Below are positions 1-13,555 of a stretch of 64,000 nt of DNA, in pieces. The notes beneath the pieces were generated by a model. The model did not search any database. It worked only from the letters and a program-made list of their open reading frames with translations, and had not been told where the DNA came from. Numbering within the stretch: the first letter of the stretch is position 1; every line of letters starts with the position of its first letter. This stretch comes from Myrica gale (taxonomy: Eukaryota > Streptophyta > Magnoliopsida > Fagales > Myricaceae). Where the stretch lies: the NCBI GenBank assembly GCA_963930655.1, contig OZ005621.1, forward strand, positions 21,315,001 to 21,379,000. The letters are read 5' to 3'. The position numbers and the translations under genes were made by a program.

Positions 1-536
1 CGTAATTATATGATGGATCCCGCTGAATGTCTGGTTTAAAATGAGGGTGCGTGTACAATAAGATATGTGCAAGAAGTAAATCATCTGCAGAGACTAACCT
101 TGGTGAGAAACTCAGAGGTTTTATATCTTTAATGCAGAAGTTAAAACGAACCTGAAACACCTGAAGCTCATACGATCATACCCAGGACTAGCTTGAACTT
201 TCTGACCTCTTGCAACCAAAATCTCTTATTATGAGCAACAACGTATTGGCGAAACTGGAAGAAAATAGCTATCGGTAACTATTACGTCCCGTGTCAGTAT
301 TTACTCCCTAAGCTCATTTATAGTGATGGTATGTGCACAAACAGGGATTACGACACGAATGGATCCTATAAAGTTCTGACGATTGGCTTCAAAAAAGCTT
401 AGCTGAAATCGTTTACGTAAAAATCTTGATTTTAAATTAGAAATCCGGAATTTCAAATCATTCTAGAAGTTAGAAATTCTGACTTGAAAAATAACTTGTC
501 ATTAAAATTAAAAGTAAAGGTTTAAGAAAATTAAGG

Positions 537-700
537 GTATGTTTGTTTACCGAAATTTTGGGGAATATTCTCAAAATTTTGAGAATCTTTTGAATGTTAA
601 AGTTTATTGAGGTTTGTGAAAAGTTTGAAGTGTATGTGTAAAAATTGTAAATTTTGAAGTATTTTTATTTTGTCCAAAATTTCGGAAAAACAAACATGTC
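537..700. mobile_element. Short MITE-like inverted-repeat element
   Basis: The left end (GTATGTTTGTTTACCGAAAT) and the reverse complement of the right end (GACATGTTTGTTTTTCCGAA) match over about 25 bases, and the interior is AT-rich with no ORF. Flanking bases TTAAG and CTAAG could be a degenerate target duplication. A related but right-truncated copy lies near 14862-15002. The length and structure fit a non-autonomous DNA transposon; the superfamily is not determined. Confidence 0.6.
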
Positions 701-949
701 CTAAGTCAAATATGGCATAAGACAAGGAATGAAATATATATAGATATAAACAGTTCCACTAGGATCACAGATTTTCTCGTTTACAAAATATCCTTCATGA
801 GAAAAACAAAAGTAAGAGAAAGTAAGTACAAAAATGAAAGCTGTCTAAAGCTTTCCGTAATACAACATCCGTGAAAACGGCTAACTGAAACAGTTACCTA
901 AACCAACAAAAAGTGCCCACCACTAACGTCTACTTAACCTTCGACTCAA

Positions 950-3430
950 TTTCGGAGGATAGGTCGACAATCTCGTTTTCTCAGATGCCCTCTGCCGGCA
1001 AAGCTGGTGGAGGGACTACAGGCAGAAGGGCCGAGTCGACATGGACCAGTCCAAAGTCCTGGGAAAATGGGAATATAAGTGAATTTTTGAGGTACCATTG
1101 GGGCTCGTACCCTACGAATACCTCGAATGATTCCGTGATATAAGTCCAGATTTTAACAACTACTATGTAGGGATCTACATCCAAAGTCTGCTCGCTTATA
1201 AATGTCAGCATCTGACAGGTCCGATGTCCACATCAGTACATACAAAAGATTAAACAAATAAATAGGTGAGTCATGTTGGCTCAGTAAGGGGGGATAAGGG
1301 GACAAAACAGAATTAGAGAATAGACAAGAACAAGATGCATAATAACCCAAGCCATGCAATATGAGTCATGCAATGCAAAATGAATGCATCCGTTTCCCGG
1401 TCATTTCACTTTCTTTTTTTCTCTTTTTCTAGTCCGGTAGAGGTGTCCTTTCTTCGCTCTGTTTAACCCCCAGAGTTTGGGATGTGCGTCCCTCCTCTCC
1501 TCTAGGATTGTCCCGTGCCCCGGCACTAGGACCCGATTAGGCATAATTGTTCATCGCCTAAGGATACCAACCACTATCCTTTCAGTGGTGGCTTGCACTA
1601 TCCCACTGTGAATGGTACCGTCACCCGATCTCAAGACCACCTCTGGGTATGGGTTTCATTTCGGTCATTCCGGTCATTTCGATCAACAAATTCTCATACC
1701 CATAATATGATTTATGTGATGACACATCATAAGCATATGAGATTCACAAACTTACATATGATGAATATACAGATGTGGCACAAAACGTACTTGAACTTTC
1801 AAATAGGTACAAATAAAATATGAACCTACAAAAATAATGCTTTAAACAATCGGGTACCATATTTGTGCATGCGTCTTTTTCTTGTGACTAACAATATTAA
1901 CGCGTGTGTACTTATGTGTTCGTTCATCGTTTTCTTTTCTTCAAATCATCAAGCATGCAAACATGGGAGAAGAATATCATTTATGTTCCAGCTATAAAAA
2001 CTCTTAAGACATTCGGTCATATTTAATATCCCTCATCATGGTCATCAATGCACATGTTCACCACTTTTTTAAAACAAGTTCATAAAGTCAAGTTTGCATG
2101 CATACAACTCGTGGCTCCTCCAATTCTTTACCTCCTTTTTTGTTTGTAACAAGATGCCAACATGCCAAATAGTACTAAGGTAGACTCGAACCACAAAGTA
2201 GAAGCATGAGAGGTGCAATCTGCCACGTCTTCTACTCTATCCCCATTTCTTCTTTTTTTTACTACATGCATGCATCCACTTTACTTCTAAACTATCATAT
2301 ACCCCAACCCGAGGCCTCCTAGGTTGATTCCCAACCAAAGATCTCAATCCCCATGGACAACAAGTCTTTAATCAGCCTTACCTTATTCTTAGTTGCGGTT
2401 GTCCTGCTTTGGATAAAAACACCTAAACAGCAATACACTAAGTTAGAAAAAGAAAAGACAAAAGCTTATGAGAAAAGGTGCAGGCCGAAACTACCTCTCT
2501 TTTTCTTTCCATTGGTCTCTTCCCTTTTTCTTATGCTCTCCTTCCTCTTCTCCTTCGGCCAGTCTTTCCTGGTCACAAGGTATTTCACGTCACTTTCCCT
2601 TCCTTTCTTTTTCGGTCAGGTGATGTCTCTCTCCTTATGTCTCTTTCTCTATCAGTCTATTATTCTTTTAACTCAAGTAGGAAAGCAACTAACGGTGAGT
2701 TCCCCCTTTCCACTATACACACCCAAAGCTAGGTATAGGCAATCATTGAGAGATTATATAAATCACGTTATACCCATACATATGTTGCCACCACAATCCC
2801 CATATCTCACGTCTCTTTTTGCAAGCAACAAGTCAACATATGAGCCAATGACCAAGCTCTAGCTCGGCGGCTAGATAAGAGGGAGAAGGAGGGCATTTAA
2901 TGCACATCATACGGTTAAGACATGTGGAAAAAATAGCATGCAAAGGAAAGGCAATGTCGCCTAACATAATATTCTCGGGCATACAGGGCATTTGGCCAAA
3001 TACCCCAAGCATTTTAGCCGGGTATTTATCCCCAGCCATCCTAGCCATTTTAGCCGGGCATACAGGGCTCAGTCAACCCGAGAATTTACTTTTTTTCGGA
3101 CATACAGGTCTTGGTCATCCCGGGAACCAGGTGTCGGTCAGCCCGGTACTCCAGCCAAGTCTCAGTCATCCTGGGTCTTATGCCGGGAGTGCAGCTCTCG
3201 ATCATCCTAAAAGTGCAGCTCTCGATCATCCCGGGAGTGCAGCTGCCAGGCCCGTCTTACCGGGATTTCACCGGGCACACTATCAGAACTGGTCTTCCAA
3301 ACTCCCCAGCCATTACTTCTTAAAAAACACAACAAACACGCCCGACCTTGTTGAACTCCCCTGTCTTACAGGCTTGTCCTCGGTCATCCCAGTTACCCTG
3401 CCAGACCCGGTACCCTGTTTTCCATGTCTT
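950..3430 (-). mobile_element. LTR-like repeat, minus-strand copy
   Basis: The reverse complement of this stretch matches blocks of the plus-strand repeat at 16.8-20 kb in the same order. The blocks are a CCGGG-rich irregular repeat (2980-3430 here, 17040-17600 there), a purine-rich segment followed by a TTCGGCCT...ACACCTTTTCT-type block (near 2470-2640 and 17940-18075), and a conserved terminal block (1200-1690 here, 19040-19570 there). Open frames inside it, such as 2353-2862 and 2900-3493, look accidental: their low-complexity composition follows the repeat and they resemble no protein I know. A long solo LTR of a Ty3/gypsy-type element is the likeliest identity, but no matching ends or target duplication were found. 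Confidence 0.5.
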
Positions 3431-4063
3431 ATTGCAACTACTAAATTCTTGAAGTGCAAGAAAGAAATAATTTACACAAGAAAATACACGTGAACACTAT
3501 ATATATTATAGCTTTATATATTAATCATAAAATCTGTATCAAACAGGTGGAATATACAAGAGAGTGGTGTTATAGTAACTCAAGAATGTTGATTACCCAA
3601 AAGAAAAGAAGCTCAAAATTGTCACAAGGAGAAGCATTAACAAAGAGAAAAAGGATCTCCAGGCAGAGCCAACTGTTGCTTTCTATTAGTAGAATGAATA
3701 TTTGAGAATAACGCAGGCCAAAACATGATCATGGACTTGGAGCCAATATTGTCGCTGACCTTCTTATGGGATTCCTCATAGGAAGGCCTGGAGTTGGTCC
3801 AACTTGAATCATAAATGGAAAAACCCATAAAAGGCGGGATTTTGTGTATAATTACAAGTGAAGTAAATTTACAATGCGTGAATCTTAAAACAGTGAGCAG
3901 GCAAATTGCAATCAGCTTAATTTCATATGACAAGTAGCTGAAGAAATGTCGAACGGTAAATTTTAGGATCCCTAGAGCCACTAGAAAAAAATGCAGTTGA
4001 ATCTCAAGCAAATGTAGTTACAAAAGCAAACCTCCGAAACTCATACCTGCCTCAGAATAGAAC

Positions 4064-7000
4064 TCAAGAACCACCTCCAGAGGTTCCTGAAGACTCAGCA
4101 ACATCCTCTAATCTCAACGTTATGGCTACTTTGTCAATCATTTTACCTCTCTCATCTGAGCCATCCACAGCTCTATTCAATCTTTTCAACCATATATCAT
4201 AGTCAACTGGGTATGGGGTCCCACACAGGCTATCCACATAGTCTGCGAATGCCTTAAGGAGAGCTGAAACCTCACCGAGCTCTTGCTGAATCACACGCTT
4301 TAACCAGCTTCTCTCCCTCCATTCCAAAGCAGATTCGATAGAATCCTGCTGCTGTATACTTCCCCCACAAATGAAAAAGAGCAGATAAACAAAGCTTTCA
4401 GCGTCAGATGCTGGACAAAGTTTCCCATGCTGAAGAGCATTAGAAGATGAGAACTGCAAATTTATGGCTGGGCTGTCTCTGTCTTCTAGAACTGCACGTC
4501 CCCATGATATTGGGACATACACAAATCTGTTTCTTGCGCCTTGTATGTCAATAACACGTATTACATTTTCAGGACAAATATCACCATGCTGTACGCTGGC
4601 CATAGCAGCACTTCTTAGAGCTGCTAGGCAGTCTCGGCAGCAGCGGATTGCTTCCTCAGAGGAGAATGGGCCATCGCGAGCAACAACAGATGAAAGTGGC
4701 TCACCCACTGGAGATGTCACAAGTATTGGAGTCCCGCACCATTGGTGATCACATCGACCTACTGGGCTCTGCTTCTTACAGGGACCAGAATGCAAAATGC
4801 GGCCAGAGGCAATTATATCAGGCAAATATTTGCTTGAAATTCCCTGTTGCTTCAAAATGTTTAATACTTTTGTTTGCCTCTGTACTTGGTACCACAGGCT
4901 CATATCCTCCCAAGACGGCTCGAGTCTGGATGGATGGGCACCTACATATAAGGACAACAACTCCGATGGATAGTCAAGAGAAACAGCACTGTAGAGAAAA
5001 GTGTTCCCTCCTACCAAAGAATCCTGTATTTGGAAACTTTTCTGCCCCTGTTGTTGATCATCCAGAAGCAATATCTCACCCTTCTTAAGTTTCAAACGCA
5101 ATGCCTGCTTTCTCAGAAATGACATATCATTCTGGTCAACTTCAACAATCTCACCATATTGGTGGCCAGCCTGTTGGAATGGAACCAAGGCAGATTCATT
5201 CTCGACCATGCGACACTCTATTCTACGCTTCTGAAGGCGGAGGCTATGATCTGAGGCTAATGAGGCCATCGACTTTCTTGGTGGTCCATTCCACTGGACT
5301 AAGGACTGAAAGGTTGCCAAAAGTACTTGCAGGGTCCCCAAGTCTCCCCAATTTGCATTCCCCAGTTTGTTCCATATCCGATCCACAGAGGATACACTAA
5401 CTTCGGCATAAGCTTTCATCCATTCAGCCACAGCCTGGTATGGGTTAGACGAATTTACATCAAGTTTTCCAAGATCGCCACCAAATTTTACCACCCCTCC
5501 ATATTTAGAATCCAGAACCAGAAGGTAAACAGAATCACTGCTGATTGTACTGATCTTGCTTACACTCCTAGAAACAAGGATATGAAAACCATAAAAGAGG
5601 GCTTCACAAATAGTGCGAGCAGATAATTTCAACTCAGTTACTGACAATATATCTTGCTTAAACAACGCAAGCTCCACCACTTGGTCCCAGCGAACATGCA
5701 ACTCACTCCCAGTTTTTGACAGTAACGCTAAACCACATAGCTCTTCAATCCTTCCCCTTGATATTGCCTTTTCTACACTATAAAACTTAGATCCAGGATG
5801 TCGGGGACAAGATACAAAAAAAGGCAATGGTCCACTTTTACGCCAGAAAGTTCGCCACAAGCCATTGGCAACAACATGAAGGAAGTCTTCCAGTGCAAGA
5901 TACTGATCTTCTTTAAGATCATCTGTTAGAGAAAATGAGCATGGCATGCGAAACAACTGCTGAAATAACACCCCCTCCAATGCTAAATCAAGCTTGCACA
6001 ACTCATCGAGAAGAAAGGGTGAACTGAAAACTTGCTCATCGTTGACTGAATCTGCAGATGAAATGCCAAGAACCCAATCCTCAAGACTCTCTGTGAAAAC
6101 TTCTAGGTCCACAAGTTTCCTTCCATAATCCTTTAGCCCTTTGAACACTCTTCTGGAAGTAGGAATGAACTTGCTTGAAGCCGAAGCACCAGAGATACTA
6201 CGAGCAGAGATCACTGCACCACAAAGGAACCCATGCATAAGACACATCTATATCAAAGTCAAGAAAAAAATTTAGAAAACATATAGATGCATTGCTTAGA
6301 AGCATTAAAAAAGGGAAACTCCAATAGACATTAGAACCAAAAGATCCATAATGATGACATAAGGAGATCAAAAATGATTATTGACTTGAAAGTGTATGAA
6401 GTTTAGATGGTAGTTCTACTGGACATAACAGGGGTACAGGAATCTAAACTAGAAAACTTTTTCCCCAGAAAGCAGGAAGCTGTGGGGAAGATGAAAAAAC
6501 AGATTCAGTGCTAAGCCAGTGTATGAGCTTGCGTGTCTGTGTATGTGGGGTATGTTCACGTGCATGTGTTGCATTAACAGATGGCTCCCCTTTTGTTTTC
6601 TCAAAGATTAATGAAGCCAGAAAAACAAATGAGGCACTCTGAGATACCATTTGGCAACCAAAACCGTAACACACTACCAAATGCAGGCCTTGCAGCAGTT
6701 CAACTAAACACGAAATGAACACAAATAAAAAATTAAAACAGATGGGGTCCCACTGTTTGAACGCAAAGACTATGAGTCAAACCAAGGCTCTAATACTATG
6801 CTAGAGACAATCAATCCCAATGCTTTCTCATTCTCTAGGACCACATGCCTTCCAGTTCAACCACTTTATAACCCAGATTGTGAAAGTTAATATTGGACGA
6901 GTGGAGTATGAAGACGTTTTGTTTGAGGCTGCTAGATCCCCTATGGATTGTTCTCAAGATGAACTAGACTTGCACAAGGGATTTGAGGGAATTCTAGTTC

Positions 7001-9095
7001 TAACTTGGACTGATCCTTCTTCATGACAAAATGGTACAAAAACCAACCTAGTACGTAGAGAATGAGATTACTGCAGAAAAAGAAAAAAGGAAACAAAGAA
7101 ACAATACGAACAAGAGAAATTATCTGTCTTTTTCCCTTTTCACAGCATATTACGAGTAAAAGTATAGAATTTAGATCCAGACCAGTAAATGTTCCTTCTA
7201 AAACCTCTTTCACCCTTATCATCCTTGTAAGGTGCATATGTTGAAACGACTTAACAGCATTGCAATTTTTATGAGGTAAAAATGGAGCGAAGCTGACTAA
7301 CAATTGATTTAAAGGAAAAAGTAAGAAGTAAGCCCTTGTTTACTAACCGGAGTTTGACTTCCTGAAACTTCCATCCAAGCTTTGTCCCGGAGATAAGTCC
7401 ATATCATTATGAGAAAAACCTGCACCATAATATTGGTAAAAATGTGCAAACTCATGATGAACTGACAGAACATATCCAGTCCAGACCATGTTAACACACT
7501 TTTATGCTCTCTAACTCTTTGATTTTCCAAGCTTCTTACATGAAACCATGTGGACGCTTTCAAAAGAGACCAAAACTGAGTTGAATTGAGATTATCATTA
7601 AAGTAGACCAAAGCCAACGTGAATATTTCCACACTCGCAAATCCCACAAGTGATATTCTCAGTCTGAAGTAACGATGAGGCATTTTGGCTTGCCACGGTC
7701 ATCATGAAAAACTTCAGACCATAGACGAAATATTTTCTTTGATAGAGAAACATGAAGCTGAGAAAACACACTGTGAGTCTACAAAGAGTTATGCTACAAT
7801 CACAACCTAAACTGAAACAGGAAGGAAAAAAAAAAAAAAAAAAGACTACAATAAAGGCTTCCAAGTTCAGAAATAGATACTAACCAGATATGAAATTCCT
7901 GAATGTTCCATCCAAAATTTGCTCAGGGGAGAGGTCATTTTGTTGAGAACCTGCATCACGACAATTTAAAAGCTTGAAAATTCCCGCAATTTGACGCCGT
8001 GGCAGAAGGAAAGATACAATTTGGAAAGACATCCACATGCTAAAAGAGGAAATGTCATATATAAGGAGTATAACAGAGGACTTCCATGGTAGAGCGGCTC
8101 CTATGGTTGTGAGTATGAGCTTCTAAATAGCAGGGTTTCTACGGTGGAAAGAGCTCGTGGGATAACTATTGCCCTTGCTAATGCTTCTGTTTAGCTTAAA
8201 AGCATGCAACACTGCCATAAACCTACTTGTGACATTGACTGATTGCTGGTGTATTGCGATGAAGTGACAGCTCCCGTTGACATCCTTATAAACAATTAAA
8301 CATCATTCCATTTGGACCATGTTATGAATATGTTGTCAAGATGACAAAAGATGTATTCAATTCAAAATTTTAGAAAAAGGAATAGAAAAACTCCATAATT
8401 AAACTCTACAGATCAACAAAAAGCTATGGATTAGCAGTCTATCCGTCCACCAACTACTGATCCTAAGAGCTGAATGGACTTCTATTCAGGATCAAGTGAT
8501 TTCAGTGCTTGATTGCATGTGCTTTAAAGACCCATGGTAAAAGGTGGGTTATGACATGCTTGATGCCTGCGTTATTGCCCATTTCAGATAACTTGATTGA
8601 GATATTTTAACCAGCATGGTTATAACCCAGGGCATTTCCTTTTCCTGTGCTGCTCGTGTCACCAAAACAGGCAATTAACCCTGGAAGTGATGCCAATGGA
8701 GGATCCAGAGTAGGAGGACCAACGTATAAGCCGCTAAAAATGTCTCTGAATAAAAAAACGGAACACCCTAAGGTAGACGCCACTATTCCCTCAAGGGAGA
8801 GTCTAGTACGAAGCAAGATACATGCAATTCCGTCATTTAGTGGTAAGTTGTTCAATCTAACAGTGTAAAGCATTACACCTCTAAAAGGAAATATATCATC
8901 CTTCATATGTGTAATCAATGAAAATATAAACTTCATGATGGACAACCCAGAAGACATTGACAGCTTCTGAGAGGAAAAAAAAAAAGATACTCGCAATGTA
9001 CTTTACTTTCTCACAAGGTGCAGTGATAAGTATCAAGACAGAAAACAATATATAAGTCGTCAAATTATTGGCCGACATTACTTACCTAAATTCAT
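4064..9095 (-). CDS. Kinase-like (probable pseudokinase) protein, 765 aa, four coding exons
   Basis: Minus-strand exons are 9095-9086 (ATG), 7950-7885, 7419-7348 and 6213-4064 (stop). They add to 2298 bases with consistent phases, using GTAAGT or GTTAGT donors and TGCAG acceptors. The carboxy half resembles a protein-kinase C-lobe. The catalytic-loop position reads HGDICPENV (about residues 592-600), with the Asp and Asn present but Arg replaced by Gly and the usual Lys absent; SWG stands where DFG is expected (about 620). The first 50 residues contain a repeated motif, NDLSPEQILDGTF and NDMDLSPGQSLDGSF, each on its own small exon. It ends in a Ser/Gly-rich tail. A long open frame runs up to 6247, but the spliced model explains the upstream DNA better. 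I recognise a plant-specific kinase-superfamily protein of unknown role; loss of phosphotransfer activity is an inference. Confidence 0.8.
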
Positions 9096-9330
9096 CTCGA
9101 TGACCCGGAATGGACGAAAGCAGAAAAACTGTCACCAGAACTAATTAATCCACAGATCTCTGAGAACTTCGAAACACGCATTCTCCAACCCAGATATTGA
9201 AATGTCAAAAGATGATTATCTGGACCATCATTGGCGCGCCACAGGCAGGCAGAGGAAAAATGTGGGAAGCCAATGAAAAGGAAAGTGAGATAACTAGGCG
9301 ATTTTAAGCTTTTTTTTTCTTTATTATGCC
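9096..9330 (-). promoter_or_regulatory. Likely 5' UTR and proximal promoter of the kinase-like gene
   Basis: This is the sequence immediately upstream of the proposed ATG at 9095. It is richer in G+C than the DNA beyond it, including a GGCGCGCC site near 9233. No clear TATA box was picked out, and the transcription start is not defined by sequence alone. Confidence 0.3.
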
Positions 9331-11826
9331 AAAAGCTGCAAACTTTTTGATGAAAATGGGGTCTTGTGGAAGCTAGATGACGTTACTGTTGAGGTTCATG
9401 TCCCTCTCGTGTTGCTTCGGTTGTCATTGAAGCAGCGAGAGGTGAAGACTGAAGAGGGGAAATACTCCATTATAAAGCCGAGAGAACAAAATACAACCAA
9501 CACAACAGGGACAAAAATACAAAACTATGAGAGGCTGGGTGAGAGAAAAATAGAGAAAAAGCCAGCCACAGTGCCAGCGAGTGACCTTTGTCAGTCACCC
9601 ACAGCGCTTCTTGGCAGTTGGTCCCGTATTGAAAATGATGTTGCCCATTGCTCCTCCTGTCATTCCATACTCCTCATCTTCTCGCGTGTTCACTACATGA
9701 CTATTGTCCCCACAAGCATGACCTGTTTTTTGTGTCCTTTTGAGTAAGTACAACAAAATTTTACGAAACACAGAAGAATTATTAGGTTGAATGGAAGGCT
9801 CATAACGTTCGAAGCCTTTCATTCAAACTATTACATGTCATCAACCTACTGAAAATACCATTCCTCTTCTCGGCAATAGTTGTTCTGCTGCTACAATGAG
9901 CTATAAGTATGAGAGAGCTATTTTCGACAGTGATATTGCAACTTCAAAGTCTGAAAAAGGAATATTCCTCCATAATTATATCAGGGAGTCCGACCCGATG
10001 TAGTAATGGCCGATTCTTTGTCACGAAATACTGCATCCCAGCATCCCTCATGGAAATATTGTAGACGTCATAGGAGTCTGGAAGTGGTCAGAGTGTGCAA
10101 GTGTGGAAACTATCAGACTCCTCTTAAATTTCAATACGCTTCGATGATTAATTTGTAACTCAACAAACCTTACTGTCTCCGAATGGTTCCAAGCATTTTC
10201 TTTTCTAATGTCCCAAGCATTTTCAATGTTCTTTCATATGTTGGTTATCCAATATTGTTGAAATGAGCAAACCAATAACCAAGCTACAATCTTCTTCATG
10301 TTTTGGCTAGAGCAGTAGGAAGTGCAATTCACTTCCATCACTGGAGCGTGGCTGTTGCAGTATTCTTTCACGTTGTTCGTGTCGTGTTATCCTTTCAACT
10401 TTTCATGAGTTTTACAGTGCAAGTTCCAGTTTGTCTGTCAGAAAAATGGGTCGGGTAATCAAAATCTAAACCCGACCCAGTTGCACACAGCAGGCCACAG
10501 ATCTCAAGCTACAGTACTGCTGACTTTTGAGACTTACTCCAAATCTTTGAATTATAAAAGCTACTGTAAACCAAAAAATAGCTGCTTATTCTACATCTAT
10601 TTAAATATTGAATGATTAACTAACAAAGTCGCTAATAACGTGGGGAGACAGTTCGGTCGAATAGATGAATCTTATATATCATTATTTTTATAAAAAAAAT
10701 ATGAGTAGTTTGACCTAAATATTGGTACACAGTTGGCCCTGTGCTTTTGTCGGGACACTGGTGAAATATACCATTGATTTCATAAGATAAGGGACACCAT
10801 AAATTCTCATACAAAAAAGAGAAAAAAACTCAACGACAGGGAATACAGTAGGTCGTTGAAAAAGCAATATCTATAGAGCGCGTAGGCCAAATATAGCAAT
10901 ATAACATACTTTAACTGCGTCTTATGTGTCTCTGCAATATTATATAATATTGCTTCTGTCACTCTCTTTTGTTTTCTTTCACACTGCCCCCAAGGTAGAG
11001 CTGTACCTCGCTCTTCATAAAACCATCGGCGTGCGGGGATACTCCCTAATGACCGTCCAAGATTTGTCCAGCAACTAGGCATTGCCTACTCCCACGCCGA
11101 ACAGTAATGTTCATTTTTCATCAAATCGACGACTTTGTTTAATGATGTCTTTTCGCATGATTAAAAGATGGAGACCTGTGAATGCCGCACAAACTAACCT
11201 TCATCATAATTCATAGGCTTGTTAACTAACTTGATTCTAAACTTTCTTCTTTGTTTTTTCTTTGCCCTCTTTCTCCTCTCAACCTTTTTCTTGCTCTTCC
11301 TAAAGTTGACATTAAGAAAGATGAAAGTAGGAATCACGCTAAGAATAGCAGTGAATTTTTTCTTCGAAAGAAAGAAAGAATGTAGACCAATCAACCCACA
11401 GTGCAGCAGTTGGTGTAAAGACAAAATCTGTTTCTGTCTATCGATCTGTGCCAAGAAAAGTCGACCACAATAATTAATTTTGCCTTTTACGTTACACCAG
11501 GTCGTTTACCTTCTATTCAGTCTCTAGGTTGATGATAAGAAGGGTAAGGGCCACTTTGATCTTATGTCTAATGTCCCCAATGTCGGTGAGGAAGGAGGAA
11601 GGAAATGAAAGTGATGGTGGGAGATTATGGGAAAAGGAGAGGAGACAGCTACGACGACTGAACAAACAAGAGGCAAATTTTCTCAGTTGAGTATGATTTT
11701 TCACTTCTTAAAAAAAAGTGTATGATTTTTCACTTTACTAAAAATATTTTCTTTAAAATTACATTTGGTTTACACCAAAATAGGTAAGTCGTAAAACTCT
11801 ATCTAGATACCCAAGTCTGACTTTCC
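9331..11826. other. Intergenic DNA without a recognised gene
   Basis: Six-frame reading gives only short frames of biased composition that resemble no protein I know. No RNA gene was recognised. The stretch is AT-rich with scattered purine and pyrimidine runs. Confidence 0.5.
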
Positions 11827-11952
11827 GGAAATAAGGAGAAATGATAAACCTCCCGTATTCCGTCCCGAATTCGGTCCCGAATTCCGACGTGGCAAATTTT
11901 TAAATGGGGATCCCAGTTCTCTCCCTCCCTCCCGGTTCATTCTCCCTCTCTC

Positions 11953-12327
11953 TAACTTCAAGTATTTGTGTTTTTCCTCTGTATTTTTTTTTTTAATCTT
12001 CGTTCTCCTGCTGAAGCATTGAGTGGATTTCAATATTAACTAAGAAAGACCCAACTCCACTGATTACTTAGTGGGTTGAAACTATTGGATTGGTCGTGAT
12101 TTTACTGTTAATTTCTGTTAACAGTACTTAGTTATATGAACTTTTTTCACATAGTTATTTATAAGGTTAGTTTCTATTTCTGCACTTACAATTACTATGC
12201 AAATCGAAAGGCAGATAGTGCCCTGTTTCTTACAGCTTGCTTTGTTTGTTGATTTCTTTCTTATTAGGCATGCTCGGATGGGAAGCCAAATATCTCTTCA
12301 TCCGGAAGGAGAGCTACAATTAGAGAA
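11953..12327 (+). repeat. Left internal inverted arm of the Mutator-like element
   Basis: This arm is almost identical to the reverse complement of 13183-13555, with only a handful of differences over about 375 bases. It includes an intron segment and most of the captured exon that encodes SDGKPNISSSGRRATIRE. Identity stops sharply after ATTAGAGAA. A partial third copy in right-arm orientation lies at 13628-13804. Confidence 0.85.
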
Positions 12328-13011
12328 TTCTACAGTATGTAAACTGCATATATTATTTGTAGACATGGTGGATTTTTTCCAATGATTACGTACTTGGGGT
12401 TTTGAGAAGTAATCATTATTTCTCCGTGAATCTAAGTAGCATGCTATGTTTACAATTTGCTTCAAACCTACTGTTTTAAACGACAAGTTAATTCTCTCAA
12501 AATGTAGATAGTGCGAAGCTTTCTTTAATAATGATGTGTTATACCTGTGTTATCTTGCCTCTGCACTTAACCATATGTCCCTCTAACTTTCAGATGTGGA
12601 CTTGGAGAGAGAGGACGAGTGTGGTATCTGCTTGGAGCCTTGCACCAAAATAGTTTTGCCAAACTGCTGTCGTGCCATGTGCATCAATTGCTACCATGAC
12701 TGGTATTTCCTTTATTATTTTCTTCCTTTGCATTTGAATTTATTCCACCTTAATCTATTTATCATGTAGAGTACCCATAATTTTTTTTTATATGTTTAAC
12801 AGGTACTCAAGGTCAGAATCTTGCCCATTCTGCCGGGGGACTCTGAAGAGAGTGAATTCAGGAGACTTGTGGATTCTGACATGCAGTAAAGATGTGGTAG
12901 ACACTCAAACTCTGTTGAAGGAAGATATTGCGCCTCTATCTTTTTATGAACAGCCTGCCTAAGGATATCCCAGATGGTCTATATTTGATGCATTATGAGT
13001 TCTTATTGTGA
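12268..13011 (+). pseudogene. Captured AIRP2-like RING-finger E3 ligase fragment (3' part)
   Basis: Exon A (from 12268) encodes ACSDGKPNISSSGRRATIRE and continues to FY. Exon B (12596-12705) begins VDLEREDECGICLEPC and carries the first RING ligands. Exon C (12806 onward) reads WYSRSESCPFCRG and then LKRVNSGDLWILTCSKDV. B and C are joined by a GT-AG intron and together give an apparently complete C3HC4-type RING. The family's carboxy end is present in another frame (SLPKDIP, then a stop at 13009-13011), so a one-base shift near 12946 makes the read frame end early at 12959-12961. Exon A does not join exon B in phase, and the exon expected between them was not found. It resembles plant AIRP2-type ubiquitin ligases. 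It is a transposon-borne, decayed copy; whether it is transcribed is unknown. Confidence 0.75.
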
Positions 13012-13182
13012 TCTAAAGGGAAGAAAGAACGATGTGTGTATGGAGGAGAATGCCAATCGTCCTCTATAATTTGCTATAAAAATGGTTGGTCAATTTGCAC
13101 AGAGAGAGAAAGATGTTGTAAAACTCATATTACATGGACAGTATTGAATATTCCAGTCTCTCTCTTTGTTTCTCTAGTATTT

Positions 13183-13555
13183 TTCTCTAATTGTAGCTCT
13201 CCTTCCGGATGAAGAGATATTTGGCTTCCCATCCGAGCATGCCTAATAAGAAAGAAATCAACAAACAAAGCAAGCTGTAAGAAACAGGGCACTATCTGCC
13301 TTTCGATTTGCATGGTAATCGTAAGTGCAGAAATAGAAACTAACCTTATAAATAACTATGTGAAAAAAGTTCATATAACTAAGTACTGTTAACAGAAATT
13401 AACAGTAAAATCACGACCAATCCAATAGTTTCAACCCACTAAGTAATCAGTGGAGTTGGGTCTTTCTTAGTTAATATTGAAATCCACTCAATGCTTCAGC
13501 AGGAGAACGAAGATTCAAAAAAAAATACAGAGGAAAAACACAAATACTCGAAGTT
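13183..13555 (-). repeat. Right internal inverted arm of the Mutator-like element
   Basis: This is the reverse-complement partner of 11953-12327. It carries the same captured exon on the minus strand (start 13242), but the exon is cut short at ATTAGAGAA, after which unrelated sequence follows. A direct, more diverged repeat of part of the arm (13392-13565) lies next to it at 13628-13804. Confidence 0.85.

Noticed and set aside
2353-2862. 169-codon plus-strand frame with hydrophobic stretches
   Set aside because: It lies in a repeat also found inverted at 17.9-18.1 kb; the composition is that of CT-rich DNA and no domain is visible.
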